A stretch of DNA of 64,000 nt from the NCBI RefSeq assembly GCF_000177675.1, contig NZ_ADGX01000036.1:1-64000 (forward strand), written 5' to 3'. Numbering within the stretch: position 1 is the first letter of the stretch; every line of letters starts with the position of its first letter. The DNA is from Parafrankia sp. EUN1f. Its GTDB lineage: Bacteria > Actinomycetota > Actinomycetes > Frankiales > Frankiaceae. Under the pieces are notes generated by a model. It did not search any database, was not told where the DNA came from, and worked only from the letters and a program-made list of their open reading frames with translations. The position numbers were made by a program, and so were the translations under genes. Of the stretch, positions 1-8,231 are shown one piece after another.

Positions 1-252
1 GCACCGCCGCCGAGGCCGCTCACACCGGTCACAGCGGTCACGGTGGCCCTGCCGGGGGCGGTCGGGCGGCCCGGTCAGCGGCGTCCCACTGCCATGCGCC
101 GACCACCACACCCAGCGGGGCGCCAGGGCCGACTCCACCTCGGCCAGGACGGCCGAGGCCTGCGCCGGCCAGGCCCAGCCGGCGTCCGCGTGCGCCAGCG
201 CGACCCCGACCCCGGGGACGGCCACCACCGCCACCGGCGTGCCCCGGTCCAC
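1..252 (-). CDS. Partial minus-strand gene running off the window start (unidentified)
   Basis: A frame on the minus strand is open from a GTG at 252 to the first base of the window, with an in-frame TGA a few codons upstream of that GTG. Its first part reads as ordinary protein: a hydrophobic stretch beginning TPVAVVAVPGVGVALAHAD, then a Trp-rich segment containing RWVWWSAHG. The last 25 or so codons towards the window edge are Arg/Cys/Pro-rich and look much less natural, so the frame may be broken there or the true gene may lie in another frame. The RWVWWSA segment faintly recalls the N-terminal part of actinobacterial 3'-5' exonuclease/DNA polymerase I-like proteins, but that is only a resemblance. 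Product unassigned. Confidence 0.3.
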   Translation of the reverse strand, partial: MDRGTPVAVVAVPGVGVALAHADAGWAWPAQASAVLAEVESALAPRWVWWSAHGSGTPLTGPPDRPRQGHRDRCDRCERPRRRC

Positions 253-433
253 CCCGCCGCTCGCAGCACCTCGACCGCGCCGGGGCGAGGCATCGGGTCC
301 ACCACGTCAGGCTCCTCTGTGGACGCGCTCCTCCGGCGTGTCCACAGTCGCACAGCCCTGTCGGCGGGCGGTGCTGCCAGCCCGTCCATCGCCAAGATGA
401 TCAACACTGTTGACGGCCGCCCGTGCGCGTTGT

Positions 434-448
434 CGATCTTGAAGATCG
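434..448. promoter_or_regulatory. 15-nt perfect palindrome in a divergent intergenic region
   Basis: The arms CGATCTT and AAGATCG are exact inverted copies around a central G. The site lies between the minus-strand partial gene (start 252) and the cupin gene (start 540). A TTGACG hexamer at about 411-416 sits just upstream. It has the size of a dimeric repressor site. The TetR gene at 1090 is the nearest regulator. The half-site GATCTTGAA recurs at about 1900-1910, upstream of the alcohol dehydrogenase. The operator role is inferred. Confidence 0.35.
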
Positions 449-539
449 GAGAAGGACGAACGAAGGACGACAGGACGACCCGGTGGCCCGGCGGTTTGCA
501 GGTGTCGCGGGTGCCGGCGGTGTGGTGTGGCGGTGCCCG

Positions 540-1016
540 ATGCAGGATGACGGCATGGCTGAACCGCGCCCGGTGCCCGTGCCGCATCCGCTGATCGAGG
601 CTCTCGGTCTGGCGCCGCATCCTGAGGGCGGGTGGTACCGGCGGACCTGGCAGTCGCCGCTCGAGCTCGACGCTCATGGCGGGGTGCGGCCGATGGCGAC
701 CGCGATCTCCTTCCTGCTGCTGCCGGGCGAGGTCTCGCACTGGCACCGGGTGCGCTCGGACGAGCTGTGGTTCTGGCAGGGCGGCGGGGCACTGCTGCTG
801 ACCGAGGGCGGGGCGCGGGACGCCCCGGGCGCGACGACCGGGTACCGACTGGGGCCGGAGCCGGCGGTGAGCGGCGCCGAGCGGGTACAGCACCTGGTGC
901 CCGCGAACGTCTGGCAGACCGCCCGACCGACCGGTGCGGAGCACGTCCTGGTCGGCTGCGTGGTGGCGCCCGGGTTCGACTTCGCCGACTTCGAGCTGCT
1001 GGACACCCCGGGCTGA
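540..1016 (+). CDS. Cupin superfamily protein, DUF985 type
   Basis: Predicted 158-residue cytosolic cupin. The DUF985 hallmarks are visible: HPEGGWYRRTW near residues 27-37 and SHWHRVRSDELWFWQGG near residues 66-82. These form the single-domain beta-barrel with the HxH-type metal or ligand pocket seen in the family. Length matches the usual 150-170 residues. Two in-frame ATGs, at 540 and 555, are possible. I use the first, but no good ribosome binding site separates them. The biochemical role of the family is not settled; sugar-nucleotide epimerase-like folds are the nearest structures. The gene precedes a TetR regulator on the same strand with a short gap, so the two may be cotranscribed. 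Confidence 0.75.
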   Translation: MQDDGMAEPRPVPVPHPLIEALGLAPHPEGGWYRRTWQSPLELDAHGGVRPMATAISFLLLPGEVSHWHRVRSDELWFWQGGGALLLTEGGARDAPGATTGYRLGPEPAVSGAERVQHLVPANVWQTARPTGAEHVLVGCVVAPGFDFADFELLDTPG

Positions 1017-1089
1017 CCCGCCCCGCGCGGGCTGTCGGTCTGTCGGTTCCTTCGGGTCTGTCCGGCCGTGTCCGCCTACGCTGTGTGGG

Positions 1090-1665
1090 GTGCACAGGGG
1101 TGGCTGGGCCGGGGATCCGCCGGCGACGGACGAGGAGGCCGCCGCCCGGATCGTCGCCGCGGCCAGGGCGTGCATCGAGGTCGACGGGACCGGCTCGGAC
1201 CTGGCGAAGGTCGCCCGGCGCGTCGGGGTCACCCGCCAGACGGTCTACCGCTACTTCCCGACCAGGCGGGCCCTGTTCGAGGCTGTCGCGGAGCAGGGTG
1301 TGGAGGCGCTGGTGGCAGGGATGGCCGCGAGCCTCACCGGCGTCGACGATCCCCGGGACGCGCTCGTCCGGCTGATGCTGCACTGCGTCCGGACGTTGCC
1401 GAACGACCCGGGCCTGTCCTTCATCGCGCAGCCGGGCCGCGGTGACGCGCTGATCACCACGGCGGACGCGCCGCGGCTCACTCTGGCGGTGCTCGACCGG
1501 CTGCCGATCGCTCTCGACCTGGGCGAGCAGGCCCGGGCGGCGCTCGCCGAGCACATGGTGCGGTTGCTGCAGTCGCTGCTTCTCGACGAGACCACCCAGT
1601 TGCGTTCCGACGAGGATCTGGTCGCCTTCCTGCATGCCTGCCTCGACCATCACGTAGTATCCTAA
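1090..1665 (+). CDS. TetR/AcrR family transcriptional regulator
   Basis: Residues 14-60 hold the N-terminal helix-turn-helix domain of TetR proteins, including VARRVGVTRQTVYRYFPTRR, followed by a ligand-binding helical domain of about 130 residues. The length of 191 residues is normal. The start is taken as GTG 1090, because the open frame upstream lacks family resemblance and this leaves the usual short lead before the first helix. It lies between the cupin and the alcohol/aldehyde dehydrogenase pair, all on the plus strand, so it may control the dehydrogenases downstream, itself, or the divergent partial gene. The stop codon sits in an AT-rich patch (1652-1690) that is unusual for this genome. 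Confidence 0.85.
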   Translation: MHRGGWAGDPPATDEEAAARIVAAARACIEVDGTGSDLAKVARRVGVTRQTVYRYFPTRRALFEAVAEQGVEALVAGMAASLTGVDDPRDALVRLMLHCVRTLPNDPGLSFIAQPGRGDALITTADAPRLTLAVLDRLPIALDLGEQARAALAEHMVRLLQSLLLDETTQLRSDEDLVAFLHACLDHHVVS

Positions 1666-1690
1666 ATATCTATATATTTCTTCGCATACC
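1652..1690. promoter_or_regulatory. AT-rich promoter-like patch upstream of the dehydrogenase pair
   Basis: A run with TATCC, TAAATATC and TATATATTT stands out from its roughly 70% GC surroundings and overlaps the 3' end of the TetR gene. About 245 bases separate it from the alcohol dehydrogenase start. The rest of the 1666-1933 gap holds no credible gene; near 1870-1915 it carries loosely repeated TGATCT/TGACCTTGAA words that could be binding sites. The promoter role is inferred from composition only. Confidence 0.3.
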
Positions 1691-1933
1691 GGCCCTGGGG
1701 TGGTTGTCGGCCCATCTCGCGGCGAGTCCGCGATCGGTTGAAACATGTAGATCTGTGCCTTAGGGTTTCGCGCATCGCTGTTGCGATGTTCCCGGCGGCC
1801 GGCAGGTCCGCCGCCTGGTGAGCCCGTCGCCTCGTCGCCTCCTCGGCGCACCGGCCCCGGACGCGCTGATCTCGACAGGCCGACCCTGGATCACTGATCT
1901 TGAATTGCTGACCTTGAAGAACGGGAGTGCCGG

Positions 1934-3037
1934 ATGAAGGTGACCGCGGCGGTGCTGCGGCAGGCGGACGGCCCCTACGTCCTGGAGGAGGTCGAGCTCG
2001 ACCCGCCGGGGCCGGGCGAGGTCCTCGTCCGGGTCGTCGGCGCGGGCATGTGCCACACGGACGTCGTGCCGCGTGAGGAGAGGTCGCCGGCGCAGCCGCC
2101 GGTCATCACCGGGCACGAGGGTTCCGGAGTGGTCGAGGCGGTCGGTGACGGGGTTACCCGGGTGTCGGTGGGCGACCACGTGGTGCTGTCCTTCGACTCG
2201 TGCGGCGAGTGCGCGAGCTGTCGGCGCGGCGTGCCGCCCTACTGCGACCTGTTCCTGTTCCGTAACTTCTTCGGCCGGCGTCTCGACGGCACCACCGGTG
2301 TGCGTGACGCGGCCGGCGGCGAGATCGCCTCGCGCTGGTTCGGCCAGTCCTCGTTCGCCACCTACTGCGTCGCGGCCGAGCGCGGGGTGGTGGTCGTCGA
2401 CCGTGACCTGCCACTGGAGAAGCTGGGGCCGCTCGGTTGCGGCATCCTCACCGGCGCGGGCTCCGTGCTCGTCGACCTGGACGTCCGCGCGGGTGCCAGC
2501 TTCGTGGTGTTCGGCGCCGGAGCGGTGGGGCTCGCGGCGATCATGGCGGCGAAGGTCGTCGGCGCCGACCCGATCATCGCGGTCGACCTGCACCAGCACC
2601 GGCTGGACCTCGCCGTCGAGCTCGGCGCGACCCACACGCTGGACGGTCAGAGCACGGATCTGGTGTCCCAGATCCAGGCGCTGACGGGCGGTGGTGCCGA
2701 CTACACCTTCGACACCACCGGCAACGCGACGGTGATCGGCAACGCCGTGGGCGCGCTGCGCGCCGGCGGGCACTGCGGGATGGTGGGCATCCAGACCGAG
2801 CCGATCACCTTCGACACGATCACGCTGCTCGGCAAGCGGCTCTCCAACATCCTGGAGGGCGGCGCCGATCCGCAGGTGGTGATCCCGCGGCTGATCGAGC
2901 TGTGGCGCGCCGGCCGGTTCCCGTTCGACCGGCTCATCGAGACCTTCCCGCTGGCGGAGATCAACGCCGCGGAGGAGGCGTCCCTTTCCGGCAAGGTCGT
3001 CAAGCCGGTCCTGCTCCCGTCGGAGGCCTCGGTATGA
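1934..3037 (+). CDS. Zinc-dependent alcohol dehydrogenase (MDR family, aryl-alcohol type)
   Basis: Oxidises a primary or aryl alcohol to the aldehyde with NAD(P)+. The 367-residue protein shows the complete medium-chain set: catalytic zinc ligands C40 (MCHTD), H61-E62 (GHEGSG) and C169, structural-zinc cysteines C90, C93, C96 and C104, and the nucleotide-binding motif GAGAVG at 194-199. The FFGRRLDGT and FGQSSFATY segments are typical of the benzyl/aryl-alcohol and terpene-alcohol dehydrogenase branch. Its stop overlaps the start of the aldehyde dehydrogenase (ATGA), so the two are translated together and should act in sequence, alcohol to aldehyde to acid. Substrate not determined; a long-chain, terpenoid or aromatic alcohol would fit the neighbourhood. 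Confidence 0.9.
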   Translation: MKVTAAVLRQADGPYVLEEVELDPPGPGEVLVRVVGAGMCHTDVVPREERSPAQPPVITGHEGSGVVEAVGDGVTRVSVGDHVVLSFDSCGECASCRRGVPPYCDLFLFRNFFGRRLDGTTGVRDAAGGEIASRWFGQSSFATYCVAAERGVVVVDRDLPLEKLGPLGCGILTGAGSVLVDLDVRAGASFVVFGAGAVGLAAIMAAKVVGADPIIAVDLHQHRLDLAVELGATHTLDGQSTDLVSQIQALTGGGADYTFDTTGNATVIGNAVGALRAGGHCGMVGIQTEPITFDTITLLGKRLSNILEGGADPQVVIPRLIELWRAGRFPFDRLIETFPLAEINAAEEASLSGKVVKPVLLPSEASV

Positions 3038-4485
3038 CCACCGTCATCGAACGCGACCAGCTTCTCATCGGTGGGGTCTGGCGCCAGCCCGCCACGTCCG
3101 GCCGGATCGAGGTCCACTCGCCGCATGACGGCCACCTCGTCGCCACCGTTCCCGAGGCGACCCGCGCCGACGCCGACGCCGCGATCGCCGCGGCGTCGGC
3201 GGCACTGGCGGGCAGCGCCTGGTCACCGGGAGCCGGCAAGGAACGCGCGGAGCTGATCCGGAAGGTCTCGGCGGGGCTGCAGGCCCGGGCCGAGGAGCTC
3301 GCCGGGATCATCACCGACGAGATGGGCTCGCCGGCGGCGTTCTCCCTGTTCGGGCAGGCCATCGGCTCCGCCATGGTCATCGAGGGCTTCGCGGACGTCG
3401 CCGAGAGCTTCCCCTTCGAGCAGGAACGCCCCGGGCTGATGGGGCGCTGCCTGATCCAGAAGGTCCCGGTCGGGGTCGCGGTGGGAATCGTGCCGTGGAA
3501 CGTGCCGATCTTCCTGTCGTGCATGAAGCTGGGCGCGGCGCTCGCGGCCGGCGCCCCGATCATCCTCAAGCCGCCGCCGGAGGCACCGGCCAGCTCGTTC
3601 CTGCTGGCCGAGGTGCTGCTCGCGGCGGACGTCCCGCCGGGGCTGGTGAGCATCCTGCCCGGCGGCGCGGAGCTCGGCCGGTACCTGGTCGGGCATCCGG
3701 GTGTGGACAAGGTGTCGTTCACGGGCAGCAGCGCGGCGGGCCGGACGGTCGGCGCCACCTGCGGTGAGCTGATGAAGCGTGTCACGCTGGAGCTGGGCGG
3801 CAAGTCGGCCGGTGTCATCCTCGACGACGCGGATCTTGCGACGGTCGTCCCGCAGCTGCTCGACTCGGGGCTGCAGAACAACGGGCAGGTGTGTGCGGCG
3901 CAGAGCCGCATCCTGGTACCGGCGTCGCGTTACGACGAGGTCATCGACGCGCTCGCCGACCACATCCGCGGTCTGAGCGTCGGTGACCCGCGCGACATGA
4001 CTACCGCTGTCGGCCCGCTGGTGTCGGCGCGGCAGCGTGACCGGGTCGAGGGCTACCTCGCCGACGGACGGGCCAGCTCCGCCCGGCTCGTCGTCGGCGG
4101 CGGCCGTCCAGCCGGGCTGGACGCCGGCCACTATGTCGAGCCGACCCTGTTCGCCGATGTCGACAACGCCAGCCGGATCGCCCGTGAGGAGATCTTCGGG
4201 CCGGTGGTGACGGCGATCCGCTACCACGATGACGACGAGGCGGTCGCGATCGCCAACGACTCCGACTACGGGCTGTCCGGCTCGGTCTGGACCGCCGACG
4301 TGGCCCGCGGGGTGGCGTTGGCCAGCCGGATCCGCACCGGCGTCTGCGCGGTCAACTCCGCCGCGATCGTCGAGCCACGCAGCCCGTTCGGTGGCTTCCG
4401 GCAGTCCGGGATCGGGCGGGAGATGGGCCCCGAGGGTGTCGAGGCCTACCTGGAGACCCGCACGGTCGTGCTGCCGTTCGGATAG
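3034..4485 (+). CDS. NAD(P)-dependent aldehyde dehydrogenase
   Basis: Oxidises an aldehyde to the carboxylic acid, most likely the product of the alcohol dehydrogenase whose stop codon it overlaps. The 483-residue chain has all catalytic residues of the ALDH superfamily: N156 in PWNVP, general base E253 in LELGGKS and nucleophile C287 in NNGQVCAAQ, plus the C-terminal PFGGFRQSGIGRE. The start is the ATG of the ATGA overlap at 3034-3037. A much longer open frame upstream in the same phase is only the shadow of the previous gene. A strong hairpin at 4494-4529 follows directly, so the pair forms a complete transcription unit. Confidence 0.92.
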   Translation: MTTVIERDQLLIGGVWRQPATSGRIEVHSPHDGHLVATVPEATRADADAAIAAASAALAGSAWSPGAGKERAELIRKVSAGLQARAEELAGIITDEMGSPAAFSLFGQAIGSAMVIEGFADVAESFPFEQERPGLMGRCLIQKVPVGVAVGIVPWNVPIFLSCMKLGAALAAGAPIILKPPPEAPASSFLLAEVLLAADVPPGLVSILPGGAELGRYLVGHPGVDKVSFTGSSAAGRTVGATCGELMKRVTLELGGKSAGVILDDADLATVVPQLLDSGLQNNGQVCAAQSRILVPASRYDEVIDALADHIRGLSVGDPRDMTTAVGPLVSARQRDRVEGYLADGRASSARLVVGGGRPAGLDAGHYVEPTLFADVDNASRIAREEIFGPVVTAIRYHDDDEAVAIANDSDYGLSGSVWTADVARGVALASRIRTGVCAVNSAAIVEPRSPFGGFRQSGIGREMGPEGVEAYLETRTVVLPFG

Positions 4486-4493
4486 CTGATCCG

Positions 4494-4529
4494 GGCCCGG
4501 GCCGGCGGCGTTCACCGCCGGCCCGGGCC
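4494..4529 (+). terminator. Hairpin terminator after the alcohol/aldehyde dehydrogenase pair
   Basis: Perfect 15-bp GC stem (GGCCCGGGCCGGCGG and its inverse) with a 6-nt loop, 9 bases after the aldehyde dehydrogenase stop. It has no T tract, as is common in high-GC actinomycetes. It lies between convergent genes, so it could act in both directions. Confidence 0.75.
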
Positions 4530-4562
4530 GCGGGTGAATACCGCCGGCGCGTTTGGCGAGTC

Positions 4563-4614
4563 GCAAGAGTGAACGATTCTGGTCGTTGCGACGACCGAAA
4601 TCCTTCGTTCTTGC
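4563..4614. repeat. Palindromic dispersed repeat, short hairpin form
   Basis: Two 24-nt arms (4563-4586 and 4591-4614) are inverted copies matching at 19 of 24 positions around a TGCG loop. The right part (4591-4625) matches the inverse of the repeat arm at 9101-9147 at about 27 of 35 positions, sharing CCGAAATCCT and TTCTTGCGG. It therefore belongs to the same repeat family as 9101-9296, sitting here between two convergent genes. Confidence 0.55.
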
Positions 4615-4672
4615 GGGTCGCCAGGCGAATCTGCGCCTCTTTTGCCCCTCCTGAGGTGAAGCGACCGGGCCG

Positions 4673-5875
4673 TCAGGCGGTGAGCAGGCCGAGGGTGCCC
4701 AGATCGCGGATGGCCGCGCAGGTGTTGGTGGCCATCGAGAGGAACATCCGGTGGGAGCTTTCGGTGGGCTCGTTCGTCGCGTAGATGGCGCCGAGCACGG
4801 TGAGCAGGGGCCCCTGCAGCGTCCCGAGGCGGTAGTCCCCGAAGCAGGCCTCGAAGGGGTAGTCCGCCACCCCGAGCTGGAGCAGCCGGTCGTGGTAGGT
4901 GCGGAGCAGTGTCTTCTCGTGCGCCCTGCGGAGGTCGGGGTGCAGGGCGGTGGAGAGGAAGTAGGCGACGTCGCGGCCGGGGAACCCGATCTCGAGTGAC
5001 TGCCAGTCGACGGCCGTGACCCGGATGCCGGTGGCCCCAGGGTCGTCGGTGGCCTCGGGGTTGTCGGTGTCGGCGGTGTCGGAGAAGAGCAGGTTGTCGA
5101 GCCGGTAGTCGCCGTGGATCAGGCTGTGCCGGGCACCGATGTGCCGGCCCCAGCGGCCGAACAGGTCGGCTGTGCGGTGCAGCGTGTCGAGGTCGGCGGG
5201 GGAGAGGTCCGCGCCGAAGCGGTCGACGAAGGGCGTGGTGGCCGTCGCGAGCAGCTCACCGAGGAAGCTGATGCCCGCCTCGTCGGTATGACGTAGCCAG
5301 CTGGCCGTGTCGCGTAGCCCCTGCTGGCCCCAGTAGGGGGCGTGCAGGCCGGCGAGGTTGCGGATCGCGGCGTGGGCCTGGGCGAGGGTGGCGCCGTGGA
5401 CCTGGGAGCCGGGCCGGGATGGGTGTGCGTCCTCGAGGACGAGGGTGAAGCTGTGGCCGTCGGTGGTGATGTCGGCGCTCCAGCAGCGGGGCACGCGGAT
5501 CTGGGCGCCTGCGGCGAAGCTGCGGTAGTAGCCGACCTCGCTGAGGTATCCGGGTGCGATCTGGGCGCGTGCGGCGGGGGTGCCGGCGGCCAGTTTGAGG
5601 ACCACCGACGGCGGCGCCGGGTCGGTTGCGTCTGGTGCGGCGGTGAGGTGGAAGCGGTAGCTGGAGCTGAGCTGGCCGCCGCCGACGGGCTCGTGGCGCA
5701 GGCCGGTGATCTCGGTGTCCGTCCCGCCGCGGCGTAACACGGCGGTCATCCACTGCGGCGTGACGTGGTGCGGATCGTCGACGATCCACGCCACGTCGTC
5801 CACGCCTGCCCTGGCGCCTGTGCCCGCTAAGGGGCCCGTGCCCGCCGCCGGCGTGGCACCTTCCGACTCGCTCAT
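4673..5875 (-). CDS. APH/ecdysteroid-kinase-like phosphotransferase family protein
   Basis: A 400-residue kinase-fold protein. It has the phosphotransferase motif HGDYRLDN at 254-261, the metal-binding DWQ at 290-292 and a VVLKL lysine near residue 94. Family members phosphorylate small molecules with ATP; in catabolic clusters of actinomycetes and mycobacteria they accompany acyl-CoA dehydrogenases and P450s rather than resistance genes. It lies 78 bases downstream of a P450 on the same strand, probably in one operon. The protein at 13427 is a clear paralogue sharing the WMTA, SSYRF, HGDYRLDN and YFLSTAL segments. The N-terminus is Ala/Gly/Pro-rich, so a later start is possible. Substrate unknown. 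Confidence 0.8.
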   Translation of the reverse strand: MSESEGATPAAGTGPLAGTGARAGVDDVAWIVDDPHHVTPQWMTAVLRRGGTDTEITGLRHEPVGGGQLSSSYRFHLTAAPDATDPAPPSVVLKLAAGTPAARAQIAPGYLSEVGYYRSFAAGAQIRVPRCWSADITTDGHSFTLVLEDAHPSRPGSQVHGATLAQAHAAIRNLAGLHAPYWGQQGLRDTASWLRHTDEAGISFLGELLATATTPFVDRFGADLSPADLDTLHRTADLFGRWGRHIGARHSLIHGDYRLDNLLFSDTADTDNPEATDDPGATGIRVTAVDWQSLEIGFPGRDVAYFLSTALHPDLRRAHEKTLLRTYHDRLLQLGVADYPFEACFGDYRLGTLQGPLLTVLGAIYATNEPTESSHRMFLSMATNTCAAIRDLGTLGLLTA

Positions 5876-5953
5876 CCTGTGTGCCCTCCGGCAGCCCTGG
5901 TGGTTCGGCGGCGTGTGGGCCGCCCAGGGCTGCGACGGCCGGGCCGGATGTCG

Positions 5954-7177
5954 TCAGGAGATCTTGTAACGGATCGGCAGCCGCTTGGGGCCGCCGACGA
6001 AGACGGTCTGCATGTACTCGGGGGTGCCGGCGAGCTCGACCTCGCGCAGGCGGGGGACGAGTTCGGTGTAGAGGGCGCGGGCCTCGAGGCGGGCGAGGTG
6101 GGTGCCGAGGCAGTAGTGGGCGCCGAAGCCGAAGCCGACGTGCTTGTTGGGGGTGCGGCCGACGTCGAAGGTCTGTGGGTCGGTGAAGACGTCCTCGTCG
6201 CGGTTCGCCGACGGGTAGGACAGCAGGACGGCGTCGCCGGCGGGGATCGGAACGCCGCGGATGGTGGTGTCGCGCGTGGCGGTGCGCATGAAGTGCTTGA
6301 CGGGGGACGTCCAGCGGATCATCTCGTCGACCGCGGTCGGCACGAGGGCCGATGGGTCGGCGGTGAGGCGCTGCCACTGGTCGGGATTGTCCAGCAGGGC
6401 GTGCAGGCCGCCGGAGATCGCGGCGCTGGTGGTGTCGTGGCCGGCGGTGGCGATGAGGACGTAGTAGCCGACGACTTCGAGCTCACCGATGGTGTCGCCG
6501 TGGACGGTGGCGTTGGCGATGACGGAGCCGAGGTCGTCGGTGGGGTTCTCGCGGCGGTCGGCGATCACTTTCTGGAAGTACTGGAAGAAGTCGAGGAGGG
6601 CTTCCATCGCGGCGGCGTCGCCGTCGGCGGCGCGGGCAAGGTCCTGGTCCTCGGCGCCGAACAGCTCCTGGGTGAGCTTCAGCATCCGGGGGAAGTCCTC
6701 CTCGGGCAGCCCGAGCAGGGAGAGGATGACGTAGAGGGGGTAGTGCGCGGCGACGTCCTGGACGAAGTCGCATTCGCCGCCGAGGTCGGCCATGTGGTCG
6801 ACGTAGCGCTTCGCGAGCTGGGTGATCCGGTCGGACAGCCGCCGCACGCCGGCGGGCTTGAACCAGTCGGCGCTGATGTGCCGGTAGATCGGGTGGTCGG
6901 GGGCGTCCATCTGGACGAGTGCTCGGATAGGCGGCGCGGGGGCGTCCGGGTCCTGCTGGACGGCGGTGCGGGGGGCGTTGTGCCACAGCTCGGAGTCGCG
7001 GGAGATCTCCATGACGTCGTCGTACCGGGTGATCGCCCAGAACGGGGCGAACCCCTCGGTCTCGACCCGGTGGACCGGGGACTCACGGCGCAGCACCGCG
7101 GTGGCGGCGTGGAAACGCTGCTCGTCCGCGTAGGCGGTGGGGTCGGTGAAGACGCCGCCGGCCTCGTCAAGGTTCAT
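5954..7177 (-). CDS. Cytochrome P450 (CYP125/CYP142-like clan)
   Basis: Heme-thiolate monooxygenase of 407 residues. The I-helix motif AGHDTTSA, an ExxR motif (EMIR) and the heme-binding FGFGAHYCLG with C356 as thiolate ligand are all present. No membrane anchor is visible, as expected for a soluble bacterial enzyme that needs a ferredoxin and reductase; neither is encoded nearby. The C-terminal layout resembles the mycobacterial sterol and fatty-acid hydroxylases CYP125, CYP142 and CYP124, so a steroid, terpene or alkyl substrate is likely. It stands between the limonene-epoxide-hydrolase-like gene upstream and the phosphotransferase gene downstream on the same strand. A TAGATAAT-type AT-rich element about 140 bases upstream is a possible promoter. 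Confidence 0.9.
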   Translation of the reverse strand: MNLDEAGGVFTDPTAYADEQRFHAATAVLRRESPVHRVETEGFAPFWAITRYDDVMEISRDSELWHNAPRTAVQQDPDAPAPPIRALVQMDAPDHPIYRHISADWFKPAGVRRLSDRITQLAKRYVDHMADLGGECDFVQDVAAHYPLYVILSLLGLPEEDFPRMLKLTQELFGAEDQDLARAADGDAAAMEALLDFFQYFQKVIADRRENPTDDLGSVIANATVHGDTIGELEVVGYYVLIATAGHDTTSAAISGGLHALLDNPDQWQRLTADPSALVPTAVDEMIRWTSPVKHFMRTATRDTTIRGVPIPAGDAVLLSYPSANRDEDVFTDPQTFDVGRTPNKHVGFGFGAHYCLGTHLARLEARALYTELVPRLREVELAGTPEYMQTVFVGGPKRLPIRYKIS

Positions 7178-7426
7178 GATCAGGTCCTTCTCGCTGCCGG
7201 CGGCAGGACCGCCGTGCGGCCGGTGCCGCGGTCTCGAACACAGGAGGGAGGCGCTCGGTCGGCCCCGGGGATTTACGGCCCATCGGCAGGATCGCGCCCG
7301 ATGCGCCCTGAGTCCGCAAATTATCTAGAAGTATGCCCTGGTGCAACGGCTTGACCATCGGCGGGCGGCGCACTGGCAGCGGAAGGCTCCGCGCCGGCTG
7401 CGCGCTCGGTGCGGGGGTGGCAGCGG

Positions 7427-7960
7427 TCAGGGCCCGGTTCGGCGCCGGGCCGCGACCGCCGCGGCGGCCTGGAAGAACAGAGCTTTCCCCGCGCCGCGGG
7501 CGCTGGCGGCGAGGAACGTCGCCCAGTCGAAGTAGTCCCGCCACAGCACCACCCGGCCGTCTTGCACCTCGAACGTGCCGCAGACCCAGAACTCCGCCCC
7601 CCACGAGCCGGCGCGCAGCACATCCGTCCGTTCGGTGAGCACGACCGGGCCGTCCGCGGCCAGATGGTGGATGCGTGCCTCGAACCCGGTGCCGTACCGC
7701 AGCATCCAGCGCAGCTGCTTCTCCACCGCCACCCGCCCGCGGGCCGGCGGCAGTGGAACGTTCTGGTAGACGACGTCATCCGAGACGAGCGCCAGCGCCG
7801 CGTCGGCGTCGAGCCGCTCCAACGCCGCCAGGAACGCCCTGACCACCGCCCGCGGTTCGGACGCCGACCCGGGATCGGTGTCGTTCTCGGGACCTGGGTT
7901 GGGCTTCGGGTCGGGGCCGGACGAGGCCGGCGGCTCGGGCGAGACGTGGGGGTCGGACAT
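7427..7960 (-). CDS. Limonene-1,2-epoxide hydrolase-like protein (NTF2 fold)
   Basis: Small cone-fold protein of 177 residues. The pattern expected for limonene-1,2-epoxide hydrolases appears intact: YQN at 65-67, RTD at 111-113 and RDYFD at 141-145 would supply the water-activating Asp-Arg-Asp triad and the Tyr/Asn pair. The likely reaction is hydrolysis of a small or lipid epoxide to a diol, and EphG-like proteins of mycobacteria are comparable. The first 35 residues are Pro/Asp-rich and probably disordered, or the real start is further in. It is encoded upstream of a P450 on the same strand, which fits a P450 epoxidation followed by hydrolysis; that pairing is inference. Confidence 0.75.
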   Translation of the reverse strand: MSDPHVSPEPPASSGPDPKPNPGPENDTDPGSASEPRAVVRAFLAALERLDADAALALVSDDVVYQNVPLPPARGRVAVEKQLRWMLRYGTGFEARIHHLAADGPVVLTERTDVLRAGSWGAEFWVCGTFEVQDGRVVLWRDYFDWATFLAASARGAGKALFFQAAAAVAARRRTGP

Positions 7961-8231
7961 GGCGGTCCCTAAGGTCGATGGTGTTCGGGGTTGGTGCCCC
8001 GGATGCCCGGGGCACCTTCATCATTCGCGCTGTCCCGGCCGCCGTCCTCGGGTCGCGGGGAGAAGCCCCGGCGCCCCTGGTCGTAACCCTCGGCCGGCCG
8101 TATCGCCAGGGCGGCCGGCGACGCCACGGTGGCCGAGACGACGCTGGCAGACTCGGGTGGTGGCAACACGCCGCTGACGCCGGTCCCGGCTTTCGTCGAG
8201 ACGGCGTGGCGACGTGACGAGGAGATTTACC

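Noticed and set aside
75-1851. Two long minus-strand open frames (385 and 514 codons) covering the cupin and TetR genes
   Set aside because: Translations are Arg/Pro/Ala-rich without family motifs; they are antisense shadows of the plus-strand genes in GC-rich DNA.
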